From Streptomyces canus (GTDB taxonomy: Bacteria > Actinomycetota > Actinomycetes > Streptomycetales > Streptomycetaceae), in contig NZ_JAUSYQ010000002.1 of the NCBI RefSeq assembly GCF_030816965.1, forward strand, positions 9,848,001 through 9,912,000: a DNA stretch of 64,000 nt, given 5' to 3'. The translations under genes and the position numbers were made by a program. This document shows, piece after piece, positions 8,737 through 17,725 of the stretch. The notes beneath the pieces were generated by a model. It worked only from the letters and a program-made list of their open reading frames with translations, was not told the DNA's origin and did not search any database. Within the stretch, counting starts at the first letter, position 1; every line of letters begins with the position of its first letter.

Positions 8737-9882
8737 TCAGCTCAGACCCCACAGCGCCTTGAACTGCGCCTGGTAGTCCTCGACGAGCGGGAAGTCACCG
8801 TCGGCGGACGGGAGGTTGTCCTTGCCGGTGATCAGCATGTTGGGCAGCACCGCCTTCTGATCCACCGCCATGGACTGGCCGGTGAAGTGGCGGGCCAGCG
8901 CGTCGACCTGGAGCCAGGCGGCCTCGTGGGAGTTGAGGGCCATGGCGGCGTCGCTGAGGCCGCTCTCGATGTACTGGTAGTTCTGCGCGTCACCGACGTT
9001 CACCGCGATGTGCTTGCCGGTGATGCCGGCGGTCTTCAGCGCGGCCGGCACGCCCACGTTGAGCAGGCCCAGCGAGAAGACGATGTGGGTCACCTTCGGG
9101 TGCGAGCGGACGTACGAGACCACGCGGTCGGGCATGTCCTTGCCGATCGCGGTGATCGGAACGTCGACGGTGTCCAGCCCGCAGCCCGCGCACCACTGCT
9201 TGTACTTGGCCGCGAACGTGTCCTTGACCGGCTTGAGGATGGTGTAGGCGGGCAGGTCGAAGTAGACGGTGTCGGCGTTGGCGCCGCTGTCCGACACCAC
9301 CCACGAGGCGAGCATCTCGCCCTGGACGGCGACGTCCTTCGGCCCGTTCTTCAGCAGGGAGATGCCGTCGCCCGCCACGTCGTCGGCGTTGGACTGGATG
9401 ACCGGGATCCCGGCCTGCTTCAGCTGCGCCAGCTGCTTGGCGTACACCGCGCGCGGGAACCCGGAGGCGACGACGGCGTCCGGCTTGTCGCGCAGTGCCT
9501 GCTCGTAGCCGGCCTGGACGGACTCCGGTGTGCCCTGCGTCGCGATCTGCTTGACGTCCCAGCCGAGTTCCTTGGCCCCGGTGGTGAAGAAGTCGGCCAG
9601 GTCCTTGCAGGACTGCACGCCGCACAGGATGAAGTCGATCTTCTTGCCCCCGGGGATCTTCTTGCCCACCGGTTCGGTGACGGGGATCTTTTCCGGGCGC
9701 GCCGAGTACTTCGTCGCTGCCGCACGGGCCGCGGTCAGCCCGGCGGGGTCGGCGCCCGCGGCCTTGGCGGAGTCGGCGGCCGGAGTGGTGTCGGTGCCGC
9801 ACGCCGCCAGGGTGAACAGAGCGGTGACGGGGACGATCGCGGTGAGCGCGCGGCGGAGCGCGCGTCCAGGTCTGGGACTCAT
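8737..9882 (-). CDS. Sugar-type substrate-binding lipoprotein of ABC importer
   Basis: The 381-residue protein has a twin-Arg-rich N-terminus and the lipobox FTLAAC with Cys at residue 28, so it should be an exported lipoprotein. The rest matches periplasmic binding protein type 1 folds (KKIDFILCG, SGFPRAVYAKQLAQLKQAGIPV, HIVFSLGLLNVG). RbsB-like proteins usually bind sugars, but this one lies in an acid or ring catabolism island, so the ligand may be a different polyol, glycoside or cyclic compound. RBS GGGAG precedes the ATG. Confidence 0.9.
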   Translation of the reverse strand: MSPRPGRALRRALTAIVPVTALFTLAACGTDTTPAADSAKAAGADPAGLTAARAAATKYSARPEKIPVTEPVGKKIPGGKKIDFILCGVQSCKDLADFFTTGAKELGWDVKQIATQGTPESVQAGYEQALRDKPDAVVASGFPRAVYAKQLAQLKQAGIPVIQSNADDVAGDGISLLKNGPKDVAVQGEMLASWVVSDSGANADTVYFDLPAYTILKPVKDTFAAKYKQWCAGCGLDTVDVPITAIGKDMPDRVVSYVRSHPKVTHIVFSLGLLNVGVPAALKTAGITGKHIAVNVGDAQNYQYIESGLSDAAMALNSHEAAWLQVDALARHFTGQSMAVDQKAVLPNMLITGKDNLPSADGDFPLVEDYQAQFKALWGLS

Positions 9883-10107
9883 CGTTGAGTACTCCCGTGG
9901 TGTGGGCCTGCGCTGCCGCGGCCCGCGTCGCTTCCGCGTCCGCGGCGGCCGGCTCTGTCAGGCGGGATCCGTTGCCGCCCGGACGAGGCGGCACGCATGG
10001 GTGATCGAAAGCTGCGTGGATCGCCGTCGTGGGGTACGGCGCGGGCCGCCGGGGTGACCGGGCGGCGCTGTGGCAGAGACGGGGCGGAACGCCACCTCTG
10101 GCCGTGA

Positions 10108-10133
10108 AGAAACTTTTGAGGCTCTACAGCCTC
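10108..10133. promoter_or_regulatory. Candidate operator: AGAAACTTT followed by a 16-bp palindrome
   Basis: AGAAACTTT (10108-10116) is followed directly by GAGGCTCTACAGCCTC (10118-10133), which is palindromic except for its two CTAC central positions. It lies about 230 bp upstream of the binding-protein start in the 436-bp divergent region 9883-10318. A reverse copy of the nonamer occurs at 10295-10303. The rest of this region shows no gene. Confidence 0.5.
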
Positions 10134-10294
10134 GGATGCGACGGAGTGTGACACGACCCGACCGGCTTGGGGAGGGGTCGGTCACCACTATTTCAAGGTG
10201 AGCCAGGCTCTATGTCGGGCTTTCGGCGGCGCTGGTGGCCACGGGGGTGCCGGGAGTGTTGCTCCTGACCGCAATCGATAACTACACTCACTCT

Positions 10295-10303
10295 AAAGTT
10301 TCT
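10295..10303 (-). promoter_or_regulatory. Candidate operator/promoter element AAAGTTTCT
   Basis: AAAGTTTCT is the exact reverse complement of AGAAACTTT at 10108. It lies 16 bases before the Rieske oxygenase ATG at 10319, overlapping the likely transcription start region. TCTAAAGT could also act as a -10-like hexamer. A similar CTAAAGTTTC occurs upstream of the enoyl-CoA hydratase at 31231. Confidence 0.45.
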
Positions 10304-10318
10304 GTCGGAGGAGCGAAG

Positions 10319-11725
10319 ATGGACGATACGTCGGAGACGGGCACCGCGCGGTGCCCCGGACCCAGCGTCCAGGACTATCTCGACCGGGACAGCCGGCCGG
10401 TCCCCAAGGCGTTGAGGTTCGACCACAACGACCACATCGGCAGCGAAGACGTCGATGCCGCCCGCTTCACCTCCCGCGCCTGGGCCGAACGCGAGATGGA
10501 ACAGGTCTGGCGGCGCGTCTGGCAGTTCGCCTGCCTGGAGAGCGAGATCCCCGAGGTCGGCGACCACGAGATCTACGAGATCGGTGACGACTCGCTGATC
10601 GTCGTGCGCACGGCACCCGAGGAGATCCGCGCGTTCGTCAACGTCTGCCTGCACCGCGGCCGCAAGCTGCGCACCAGCGGCGGCAACGTCGGCGAGTTCC
10701 GCTGCCCGTTCCACGGCTTCGCCTGGAACCTCGACGGCAGCATGCAGAGTCCGCCCTGCGCCTGGGACTTCCCGCATGTCGCCCCCGAGAAGTTCTCGCT
10801 GCCCGAGGCCCAGGTGGCCACCTGGCGCGGCTTCGTCTTCATCAACATGGACCCGTACGCCGAGTCCTTCGAGAGCTACCGCGGCACCTTCGACGACTAC
10901 TACATCTGGCCGCTGGAGAACCGCTACAAGTCGCTGCACATCGCCAAGGTGCTGCCCTGCAACTGGAAGGTCGCCCAGGACGCGTTCATCGAGTCCTTCC
11001 ATGTGATCGCCACGCACCCCCAGATGCTGCCGTGGCTGGCCGACGCCAACTCCCAGTACGACGTGATGGCGGACCAGCCGAACTGGAACCGGATGATCAA
11101 CATCCAGGGCGCCCCGAGCCCACACGTGGCCGACTCCGTCACCGAGGAGGACGTCCTGGAGACCTTCTACGACTCCCGTGCGTTCTACGCGGCGGCCCAG
11201 GGCCGGGATCTGGTGATCCAGGAAGGCGACGAACTGCCCTCGATCCCGCCCGGCGGCACCGCCCGCCAGGTTCTCGCCCAGCGGATGCGCGATCAGCTGG
11301 CGGCCACCTCGCACCAGGACTTCTCACAGACCGCGGACACCGAACTGCTGGACGCCATCAACTACCTGCTGTTCCCCAACTTCAACCCCTGGGGCGGCGC
11401 CAAGTCCAACATCATCTACCGGTTCCGGCCCCACGGCCTCGACCCCGACTCCTGCACCGCGGAGATCATCTTCATGTCGGCCCCCAAGACGCCCGGCGAG
11501 ATGCCGCCCCCGGTCAAGATCCGCTGGGTGCCGGACGACATGCTCTTCGCGGACATCCCCGAACTCGGCGTGCTCGGGCCGGTCTTCGACCAGGACTGCG
11601 AGAACCTGCCCTATGTCCAGCAGGGCCTGAAGGCGATGCGCAAGCCGGGCATCACGCTGTCCAACTACCAGGAGAGCCGCATCCGCCACTTCAACCAGAC
11701 GCTCGACCAGTGGATGAACAAGTGA
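10319..11725 (+). CDS. Rieske aromatic-ring-hydroxylating oxygenase, alpha subunit
   Basis: The 468-residue protein has a Rieske [2Fe-2S] centre with Cys110-x-His112 (CLH) and Cys129-x2-His132 (CPFH). The mononuclear iron site is visible in DAFIESFHVIATHPQ, giving the two His; the third ligand (an Asp) is expected in the C-terminal half. ATG 10319 follows CGGAGGAGCG. The next gene, a ferredoxin, overlaps it by GTGA. It should hydroxylate a ring or activated C-H using electrons delivered by that ferredoxin and an unlinked reductase. No beta subunit is adjacent, as in KshA-like and related three-domain oxygenases. Confidence 0.93.
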   Translation: MDDTSETGTARCPGPSVQDYLDRDSRPVPKALRFDHNDHIGSEDVDAARFTSRAWAEREMEQVWRRVWQFACLESEIPEVGDHEIYEIGDDSLIVVRTAPEEIRAFVNVCLHRGRKLRTSGGNVGEFRCPFHGFAWNLDGSMQSPPCAWDFPHVAPEKFSLPEAQVATWRGFVFINMDPYAESFESYRGTFDDYYIWPLENRYKSLHIAKVLPCNWKVAQDAFIESFHVIATHPQMLPWLADANSQYDVMADQPNWNRMINIQGAPSPHVADSVTEEDVLETFYDSRAFYAAAQGRDLVIQEGDELPSIPPGGTARQVLAQRMRDQLAATSHQDFSQTADTELLDAINYLLFPNFNPWGGAKSNIIYRFRPHGLDPDSCTAEIIFMSAPKTPGEMPPPVKIRWVPDDMLFADIPELGVLGPVFDQDCENLPYVQQGLKAMRKPGITLSNYQESRIRHFNQTLDQWMNK

Positions 11726-12036
11726 CCCACACGGTGGCGGTCAGGCCCTCGGACGTCGAGATCGAAGTCCGCGACGGCGAGGACCTGTTCAGCGCCGCCC
11801 AGCGGCTCGGCTACCGCTGGCCCACCGTCTGCGGCGGCAAGGGCACCTGCCGCACCTGCTTCGTCCAGGTCGAGGAGGGCGCCGAGAACTGTTCTCCCGT
11901 GGGCCCGCTGGAGCGCGAGGGCATCGAGGCCCTGCGCAGACCGGTGGACGGCCTGACCCGGCTCGCCTGCCGGCTCCGGGTCGAGGGCCCGGTGACCGTG
12001 ACCAAACGCGGCGTACGCCGCCGACCGCAGGAGTGA
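11722..12036 (+). CDS. [2Fe-2S] plant-type ferredoxin
   Basis: The 104-residue protein has the cluster ligands Cys37, Cys43 and Cys46 (CGGKGTCRTC) and Cys83 (LACRLRV), the plant-type [2Fe-2S] arrangement, here C-x5-C-x2-C. The GTG start overlaps the oxygenase stop (GTGA). It is the probable electron donor to the preceding Rieske oxygenase. No dedicated ferredoxin reductase is encoded in this operon. Confidence 0.88.
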   Translation: MTHTVAVRPSDVEIEVRDGEDLFSAAQRLGYRWPTVCGGKGTCRTCFVQVEEGAENCSPVGPLEREGIEALRRPVDGLTRLACRLRVEGPVTVTKRGVRRRPQE

Positions 12037-12039
12037 GCC

Positions 12040-12258
12040 GTGAGCCCCAAGCAAGTGACCCATCCGCTGACCGGGCAGGTGTACCGGCTCACCGAGGACG
12101 GGCTGGTCGAGGTGACCGACCCACGGACCGGAGCCCGCGGCATCTTCGACTTCCAGGCCCGCTGGCAGTCGGGCGAACTGCGCCACGCCGACCTCCAGAT
12201 GGCCGGCTGGGTGGGCCGTCTCGCCCGGCGGCGCGGCGCCACGCCGCCGGAGGTGTGA
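12040..12258 (+). CDS. Small conserved-looking protein of unknown function, Rieske operon
   Basis: This 72-residue protein begins three bases after the ferredoxin stop and ends 4 bases before the reductase start, so it is translated as part of the operon. It is acidic at the N-terminus and basic at the C-terminus (WVGRLARRRGATPPEV). It contains HPLTGQVYRLTEDGLVEVTD, a beta-rich segment, and no metal-binding cluster. I do not recognise the family. Its position suggests an accessory to the oxygenase or its electron transfer. Confidence 0.75.
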   Translation: MSPKQVTHPLTGQVYRLTEDGLVEVTDPRTGARGIFDFQARWQSGELRHADLQMAGWVGRLARRRGATPPEV

Positions 12259-12262
12259 GCCT

Positions 12263-13306
12263 GTGGCGCCCCCTACCACCCGCGTGGTCTGCCTGGTGCG
12301 CCGGCCCGACGGGGAGCCGACCCTGGGGGACTTCGCCGTCGAGGAGCGCCCGCTTCCGCCCCTGAGCGAGGGGCAGTTGCTCGTCCGGAACCTCTACATG
12401 AGCGTCGACCCGTCGATGCGCGGGCGGCTGGAGAGCACCGAGAAGCACTACACGCACAACTTCACGCCCGGCTCGCCGCTGGACGGCCGGGCCCTCGGTG
12501 TCGTGGAGGACAGCCGCTGCCCGTCCGTGCCGCCGGGCACCTTCGTACGCCATCAGCTCGGCTGGCGGGAGTGGGCCGTCCTCGACCCCGCGGACACCGA
12601 TGCTGCAGGTCGTATCGACCCGCAACTCGCCCCGCTGTCCACGTGGTTGGGGCTGCTCGGACAGACCGGCTTCACCGCCTACGTCGGGCTCACGCGGATT
12701 GCCGAAGTGCGCCCCGGCGACACCGTCTTCGTGTCGGCGGCGGCCGGGGCGGTCGGCAGCGCGGCCGGCCAGTTCGCCAGGCTGCTGGGCGCCGAGCGTG
12801 TCGTCGGGACCGCCGGAGGGCCGGACAAGTGCGCCCTGCTGGTCAAGGAGTTCGGTTACGACGCCGCCGCGGACTATCGCGCCGAGCCGGTGCGTGACGC
12901 GCTGGCCCGATGGGCACCCGACGGCATCGACGTCTACTTCGACAACGTCGGCGGGGAGCAGCTCGCCGCCGCCCTGCACGCGTTGCGGACGGGCGGCCGG
13001 ATCGCACTGTGCGGCATGATGTCGCAGTTCGGCGGCGCGTCGCGGTCAGCCGACATCAACCAGTTGATCCAGGCGGTCCTCAAGCGGCTCACCCTGCGGG
13101 GCTTCATCGTGCGCGACCATGACGACCTGCGTCCGGAGTTCGAGAGCCGCGTCGCCGACTGGCTCCGCTCGGGCCGCATCACCGCCCGCGAGACGGTGAC
13201 GGACGGCCTCGACAGCGCGGCCGGCGCCCTGCTGGCGCTGCTGGACGGTGGCAACGTCGGCAAGATGCTGGTCCGGTTGGCCGAAGACCCGTACACCCGC
13301 GCATAG
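12263..13306 (+). CDS. MDR-family NADP-dependent oxidoreductase (PTGR/curcumin-reductase-like)
   Basis: The 347-residue protein is a zinc-free medium-chain reductase. It contains MSVDPSMRGRLE, the early signature of the leukotriene B4 dehydrogenase/double-bond reductase group, and the nucleotide-binding VSAAAGAVGSAAGQFARLLGA, followed by YFDNVGGEQLAAAL. Such enzymes reduce alpha,beta-unsaturated ketones or CoA esters with NADPH. GTG 12263 follows GGAGGTG. It is the last gene of the operon and is followed by a strong hairpin. Confidence 0.9.
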   Translation: MAPPTTRVVCLVRRPDGEPTLGDFAVEERPLPPLSEGQLLVRNLYMSVDPSMRGRLESTEKHYTHNFTPGSPLDGRALGVVEDSRCPSVPPGTFVRHQLGWREWAVLDPADTDAAGRIDPQLAPLSTWLGLLGQTGFTAYVGLTRIAEVRPGDTVFVSAAAGAVGSAAGQFARLLGAERVVGTAGGPDKCALLVKEFGYDAAADYRAEPVRDALARWAPDGIDVYFDNVGGEQLAAALHALRTGGRIALCGMMSQFGGASRSADINQLIQAVLKRLTLRGFIVRDHDDLRPEFESRVADWLRSGRITARETVTDGLDSAAGALLALLDGGNVGKMLVRLAEDPYTRA

Positions 13307-13310
13307 TTCA

Positions 13311-13342
13311 GGGGGGCGTCGGCCTCGCGGCCGACGCCCCCC
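13311..13342. terminator. Bidirectional terminator, 14-bp perfect stem
   Basis: GGGGGGCGTCGGCC (13311-13324) pairs exactly with 13329-13342 across the tetraloop TCGC. It lies between the convergent MDR reductase and ABM protein genes. Confidence 0.9.
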
Positions 13343-13356
13343 TCATGCCCGTACGC

Positions 13357-13671
13357 CTATCGCATGGAGCGGCTCGTCCCGATGCTGAAGACCTCCATGG
13401 AGACACCCACCCGCGTCAGCCCCGTCGTGGCCGCGCGGAAGTCCTTGATGTGCCCCGTGGTGAAGTGCTCGTCCAGGGCCTGCTGGGACGTCCACCGTTC
13501 GTACACCCGGATCCGGCGTTCGTCGGACGGGTCCGCCGTCATGGCGTAGTCCAGGCAGCCGGGCTCCTGTTCCCGGGTGCGCTTTCCGACCTCGACGAGG
13601 TGGCCCAGCATCGTGTCGCGGTCCGCGGGCTCGTAGTCCATCCAGCCGGCGACGATGATTTCCCCTGCCAC
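13357..13671 (-). CDS. Antibiotic biosynthesis monooxygenase (ABM) domain protein
   Basis: The 104-residue protein is a dimeric ferredoxin-like alpha/beta-barrel of the ABM/YgiN type. The family pattern GHLVEVGKRTREQEPGCLDY, RIRVYERWTSQQALDEH is clear. GTG 13671 was chosen because AAAGGA lies about 7 bases upstream; GTG 13692 is a less likely alternative. It is the last gene of the 17609-13357 operon. Such proteins can be cofactor-free quinol oxygenases or accessory proteins; no specific reaction can be assigned. Confidence 0.82.
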   Translation of the reverse strand: MAGEIIVAGWMDYEPADRDTMLGHLVEVGKRTREQEPGCLDYAMTADPSDERRIRVYERWTSQQALDEHFTTGHIKDFRAATTGLTRVGVSMEVFSIGTSRSMR

Positions 13672-13745
13672 GGTGGTCCTTTCCGTACTCACGCCCGTGG
13701 GCCCGCCGCCCTCGGTCAGGAAGGAACGACGGGCCCGCGGGCCGT

Positions 13746-15482
13746 TCAGATGGCGAGTGCCGCCGGGACGCCGTCCACGGTGACAGTTCCCTTGGTGCCG
13801 TCGACCGTGATCACCATGCCGTCCCGCAGCCGCCGGGTACCGCCCTCGACGGAGATGACGGCCGGGATGCCCAGCTCCCGGCAGACCACGACGGCGTGGC
13901 TGTTGAGCGCGCCCACGTCCACCACGGCCGCCCCGGCGACCAGGAACAGCGGCGTCCAGGCCGCGTCCGTGATCGGCGCCACCAGCACCTCGCCCGGCTC
14001 CAGCGCCTCGCACGACGCGGGGTCGGTGACCACCCGCACCCGGCCGGTGTAGGTGCCCTGGCTGCCGCCGACGCCCGTCAGCACATCGCCTTCACCGGCG
14101 GACGTGATCCCGTCCTCGCTGCGCCGCGGCCAGGTGTCGATCGCCGTCTGGGCGTCCTGGGCGACGAAGAAGGGCGGTTCCAGCTCCCGCAGCCCGGCGT
14201 ACTCCCGGAGCCGCTGCGCGATGACGGGGCCGAAGCGGCCCGGGTCGGCGACGTAGTCGTCGAGCTCGCTCTCCAGCAGCATCATCACGTCCTCGGGCTC
14301 GGCGAAGAGCCCTGCCCCGACCCCGCGGCGGCCCAGTTCCCGTACCGCCATCCGGATCTCGTTGATGACGGTCACGCAGTTCGCCTTGGTCCGCTCGCGG
14401 GCCGGGATCCACACCTGGGAGGCGTGCATTCCGGCGTCGAACACCGGCTGGACGTCCTCGGGGAGGGCCTCCCGGATCTCCTTCGCGAGCCGTTCGCGGC
14501 GCTCGGTCAGCCGCCGGTGGCGCTCGGCCGGGGAGTCGTCGTCCGGACTGTGCCGGATGCGGTCGACGAGAGCCAGGGCCTGGACCGGCGCCGCCTCCCA
14601 GGACAGCGCGTGGATGTCCCACTCGTTGGGGCCCCGGTCACCGGACGCGGCCAGGAACTCCTCGAAGGCGTCCCGGAACGTCTTCACGTCCCCGCTCGCC
14701 CCGTCGAGCGCCCGCTCCACCGCGGCTGTACCGCGGTCGAACAGCGCGGTCAGCTCGGCCGAGGCCATCACCTGGCGGGACAGCGCCCACAGCCCGGTGG
14801 AGGGGGAGGCCGAGTCGACGTCGCCGAGACCGCCGATGAGGTCCAGCATGGCGCCGGACCGGTCCAGACCCGCGCACAGCGGACCGAGGATGGCCGGCCC
14901 GACGGACGCCGGCAGTGACGACTCGACGTGCCGCTGGAAGGTGGTCTCCACCTCGTCGAGGAGCGAGCGGGCGTGTGCCACGAGTTCCGCGGCGGACAAC
15001 TGCGTCAGGTCGGGCCGCTCGCGTCGGATCCGGCGCAGCCGTTCCTGGTCGGCGTCGGCCTCGGGGAAGCCGGCCTGTCCCAGCATCCGCTGCACCGTCG
15101 CCCCGGCCTTGGCCGTCAGTTCCGCGTCCTCGTCCTCCGGATGCGCCACGTACACAGGGGTGTCGGAGCGCTGGCCGACGAAGGCCGTGTCGATCTGGTC
15201 CGCCGTCTGCCCCATACGGATGCCGAACAGCCGCATGTGCGACAGGTTGAGGTAGAAGTACCCGCCGAACATCCCGGCGAACGGCGGCCAGGGGCCGGCC
15301 ACTTCCTCCTCGTGGTAGATGCCGAACCCGACGAAGCCGCGGCGCCAGCCCTGCAGCCCGCGTCCCCACACCAGGGTCCAGCCCAGTGGGCTGGCGGGCT
15401 CCGGCAGGGTCTCGCCCGCGTTGGCGCGGGTGTAGTGGGGCAGCCGCTCACTGCGGCGCCCGTCCGTGATCCAGCTCTTCAT
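13746..15482 (-). CDS. PEP-utilising (PEP synthase-like) protein without ATP-grasp domain
   Basis: The 578-residue protein matches the central and C-terminal parts of PEP synthase-type phosphotransferases. It opens with YTRANAGETLPEPASPLGW, typical of the linker domain in actinobacterial PEP-utilising proteins. It ends with the swivelling phosphohistidine domain, GALNSHAVVVCRELGIPAVI, with the acceptor His at residue 529. No N-terminal ATP-grasp domain and no PEP barrel are present. The architecture recalls the PpsA subunit of phenylphosphate synthase, which works with a separate ATP-binding subunit. It is co-directional with the SDR (37-bp gap). It may transfer phosphate to an organic substrate, or be a regulator; the reaction is unknown. 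Confidence 0.82.
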   Translation of the reverse strand: MKSWITDGRRSERLPHYTRANAGETLPEPASPLGWTLVWGRGLQGWRRGFVGFGIYHEEEVAGPWPPFAGMFGGYFYLNLSHMRLFGIRMGQTADQIDTAFVGQRSDTPVYVAHPEDEDAELTAKAGATVQRMLGQAGFPEADADQERLRRIRRERPDLTQLSAAELVAHARSLLDEVETTFQRHVESSLPASVGPAILGPLCAGLDRSGAMLDLIGGLGDVDSASPSTGLWALSRQVMASAELTALFDRGTAAVERALDGASGDVKTFRDAFEEFLAASGDRGPNEWDIHALSWEAAPVQALALVDRIRHSPDDDSPAERHRRLTERRERLAKEIREALPEDVQPVFDAGMHASQVWIPARERTKANCVTVINEIRMAVRELGRRGVGAGLFAEPEDVMMLLESELDDYVADPGRFGPVIAQRLREYAGLRELEPPFFVAQDAQTAIDTWPRRSEDGITSAGEGDVLTGVGGSQGTYTGRVRVVTDPASCEALEPGEVLVAPITDAAWTPLFLVAGAAVVDVGALNSHAVVVCRELGIPAVISVEGGTRRLRDGMVITVDGTKGTVTVDGVPAALAI

Positions 15483-15519
15483 GCCGAGGATCTCCTGCTG
15501 TCCGTGTCCGTGCCGGTCT

Positions 15520-16311
15520 CTACCACTGCGCCGTTCCGCCGTCCACGCTGATCAGCGTGCCCGTGATGCCCGCGCCGGCGTCGCTCGCGAGGAGCGAGGC
15601 GACCGCGGCCACCTGCTCCACGGTGGTGATCTGCTTGGTGGCGGCGTGCTCGGCGAAGCGGCCCAGCCATTCCTCGTACGAGATGCCCTCGGCCTCGGCC
15701 GCGGCCGGACCGGCGGCCCGCATCAGGTCGGTGTCGACGGCGCCGGGGCAGATGGCGTTGCAGGTGATGCCCTGGGTGCCGTACTCGAAGGCGGTCGCCT
15801 TGGTCAGGCCGTGGATGGCGTGCTTGTTGGTGATGTAGTGGCTGATCGCGGGCTTGTTGGCCTGCTTGCCCTCGACGGAGGAGATGTTGATGACGCGTCC
15901 CCAGCCGCCCGCCAGCATGGTCGGCAGTGCGCGGCGGGTGCCGTAGAAGTAGGCGTTGAGGTTCAGGTCGAGGGCGTTGTGCCAGGCCTCGTCGCTGAGC
16001 TCGTGGACAGGGGCGAAGCCCGAGGTGCCACCGACGTTGTTGACCCAGATGTCGAGCCTGCCGAAGCGCTCGGCGGCGAAGTCGGCCAGGGCCTCGATGT
16101 CCGCCTGGCTGTTGGCGTCGCAGGGGTGGAAGACCGCCTTGTCCCCGGCGTCCAGCTCCTCCAGGGCCTGCTTGCCCTTGAGCTCGCTGCGGCCGCTGAT
16201 GACGACCGTGGCGCCGTGGGCCAGGAAGGCCTCGGCGATGGCCCGGCCGATACTGCGTGTGCTGCCCGTGATCACCGCGACACGTCCGTCGAGGCTGCCC
16301 GTAGCCACCAT
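15520..16311 (-). CDS. SDR family NAD(P)-dependent oxidoreductase
   Basis: The 263-residue classical SDR has TGSTRSIG, the cofactor Asp region CDANSQ, NNVGG, the catalytic YITNK and a C-terminal SVDGGTAQW. ATG 16311 follows AGGAGAAC and is the family-typical position (MVATGSLDGRVAVITG). It lies 29 bp after the Rieske oxygenase and 37 bp before the PEP-utilising gene. Next to a Rieske oxygenase it could be a dihydrodiol or hydroxy-substrate dehydrogenase. Confidence 0.9.
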   Translation of the reverse strand: MVATGSLDGRVAVITGSTRSIGRAIAEAFLAHGATVVISGRSELKGKQALEELDAGDKAVFHPCDANSQADIEALADFAAERFGRLDIWVNNVGGTSGFAPVHELSDEAWHNALDLNLNAYFYGTRRALPTMLAGGWGRVINISSVEGKQANKPAISHYITNKHAIHGLTKATAFEYGTQGITCNAICPGAVDTDLMRAAGPAAAEAEGISYEEWLGRFAEHAATKQITTVEQVAAVASLLASDAGAGITGTLISVDGGTAQW

Positions 16312-16340
16312 GTTGTTCTCCTGCGAGGGTTGTCGGTACG

Positions 16341-17609
16341 TCACCTGGCGGCTCTGCTGTCCAGGTGTCCGTGAACGGTGCGGTGGAAGTGCTGGAGTCC
16401 GGGCTCGTTGCGTCCGAAGACGAAGTCGGTCCCGTTCAGGGCCGCAAGCCCCTGCTGTACTCCATAGGTGGTCGCGTAGTCCTCGTCGCGGACCACCTCG
16501 TGGAACCACTCGCCGAACCGGTCGGCGGCCGCGCGCTCCTCCTCGGTCACCGCGGGGTCGCGCAGCAGGATGATCTGCTGGGTCACCGACTCGGTGGCCG
16601 TCCGGGGGAGCACCAGGGACACGGCGATCTTGTGACGCCAGCCGCCCGCGATCGCCAGACCGGGGTAGAGCCAGTAGATGGCTCCGACGCAGTCTCCGGG
16701 ATCGCGCATGTCCGCGGGCAGCTCGGCCGCCTGCGCGATGGGACGCAGGGCCGGTGCGATGCGCTGGTGGGCGCCCCAGGTGTCGTGCGCCATCATGTTC
16801 GAGAGGTTGGTCTCGAACACCGTCTTCGGGTGCAGCGAGGCGAAGTGGTATGTCTCCAGATAGCCGTCGAGCGTGACCTTCCAGTTGGGGCTGGTCAGCT
16901 CCTTGGTCGCGTAGTGGTGGCAGTCCGCGAGACGCAGCCCCTCGAGGAGCGGCTGCAGATCACCGAGCCAGGCGTCCAGGTCCGGCTCGGCCGCCGGGTC
17001 CAGCGAGACGAAGACGATGCCGGCGCGCTCTCCGGCGGGGAGCCGTACGAGACCGCGCCCGGTGCGGGGTACGTCGCCGAAGGTCTTCTCGGCGTACACG
17101 CCTCGCAGCTCACCGGCCAGATCGTAGGACCAGGAGTGGTAGGGGCAGGTCAGCCGCTTGGAGACCCCGCAACCCGGCTCGATCAGCTTGGCCCCGCGGT
17201 GCCGGCAGGCGTTGATCATCGCGTGTACGGTGCCCTGCCGGTCCCGGGTGATCAGTACCGGCACACCGAGCACGTCGAGTGCCTTGTAGGTGTTCGGTCC
17301 GGGAAGTTCGGCGGACATGGCGAGCGGCAGCGGGACGGTCCGGTGGACGGCGTCCATCTCCCGTTGCCAGCGGTCGGCGTCGAGGTAGTGGGCGACGGGT
17401 TCGGTCCACTGACCGTCCGCCTCGTGCGTCGTGTTGTTGCGGTAGTGCTCCAGCACGCGCTCGACGAGCTCGGCGGCTTCCTGCCGCATCGCCACGGCGG
17501 CGGCATCGGTGGACCGGTCCTGGCTGATCCACGAGGAGTACTCGGGAGCCGGGGGCGGCCGGCGATCGGCACCTGTCTCCCGGATCTCCGGTGAACTGGT
17601 CTGGACCAC
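16341..17609 (-). CDS. Rieske aromatic-ring-hydroxylating oxygenase, alpha subunit (second)
   Basis: The 422-residue protein carries Rieske ligands Cys135-x-His137 (CRH) and Cys155-x2-His158 (CPYH). The catalytic-domain iron site is DGYLETYHFASLHP. The C-terminal GRNEPGLQHFHRTVHGHL is common in alpha subunits of this group. GTG 17609 is preceded by TGAGGACATC. It heads a four-gene minus-strand operon. It is clearly different in sequence from the oxygenase at 10319 (GAKLIEPGCG versus GRKLRTSGGN in the Rieske loop), so the two probably act at different steps. No ferredoxin accompanies it. Confidence 0.92.
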   Translation of the reverse strand: MVQTSSPEIRETGADRRPPPAPEYSSWISQDRSTDAAAVAMRQEAAELVERVLEHYRNNTTHEADGQWTEPVAHYLDADRWQREMDAVHRTVPLPLAMSAELPGPNTYKALDVLGVPVLITRDRQGTVHAMINACRHRGAKLIEPGCGVSKRLTCPYHSWSYDLAGELRGVYAEKTFGDVPRTGRGLVRLPAGERAGIVFVSLDPAAEPDLDAWLGDLQPLLEGLRLADCHHYATKELTSPNWKVTLDGYLETYHFASLHPKTVFETNLSNMMAHDTWGAHQRIAPALRPIAQAAELPADMRDPGDCVGAIYWLYPGLAIAGGWRHKIAVSLVLPRTATESVTQQIILLRDPAVTEEERAAADRFGEWFHEVVRDEDYATTYGVQQGLAALNGTDFVFGRNEPGLQHFHRTVHGHLDSRAAR

Positions 17610-17711
17610 GATGTCCTCACAATCCTCTCAGCCGCGAACCGGCGAGGGGCTTCGGGTGCGGCGGCCGGGCTGTGAGCGACACGACAACAGGGGTTAGTGT
17701 TGTCTGTCAAT

Positions 17712-17725
17712 AGAAAGTACGGAAC
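17712..17725 (+). promoter_or_regulatory. Candidate operator, AGAAAGTACGGAAC element
   Basis: This is an exact second copy of the 14-base element found at 1940-1953. It lies about 105 bp upstream of the start of the second Rieske oxygenase gene. The shared element points to common control of the two minus-strand operons. Confidence 0.5.

Noticed and set aside
8991..9994. Alternative minus-strand protein overlapping the solute-binding gene
   Set aside because: It is a shifted-frame shadow of the lipoprotein gene with Arg/Gly-rich translation; the lipobox and RBS define the real frame.
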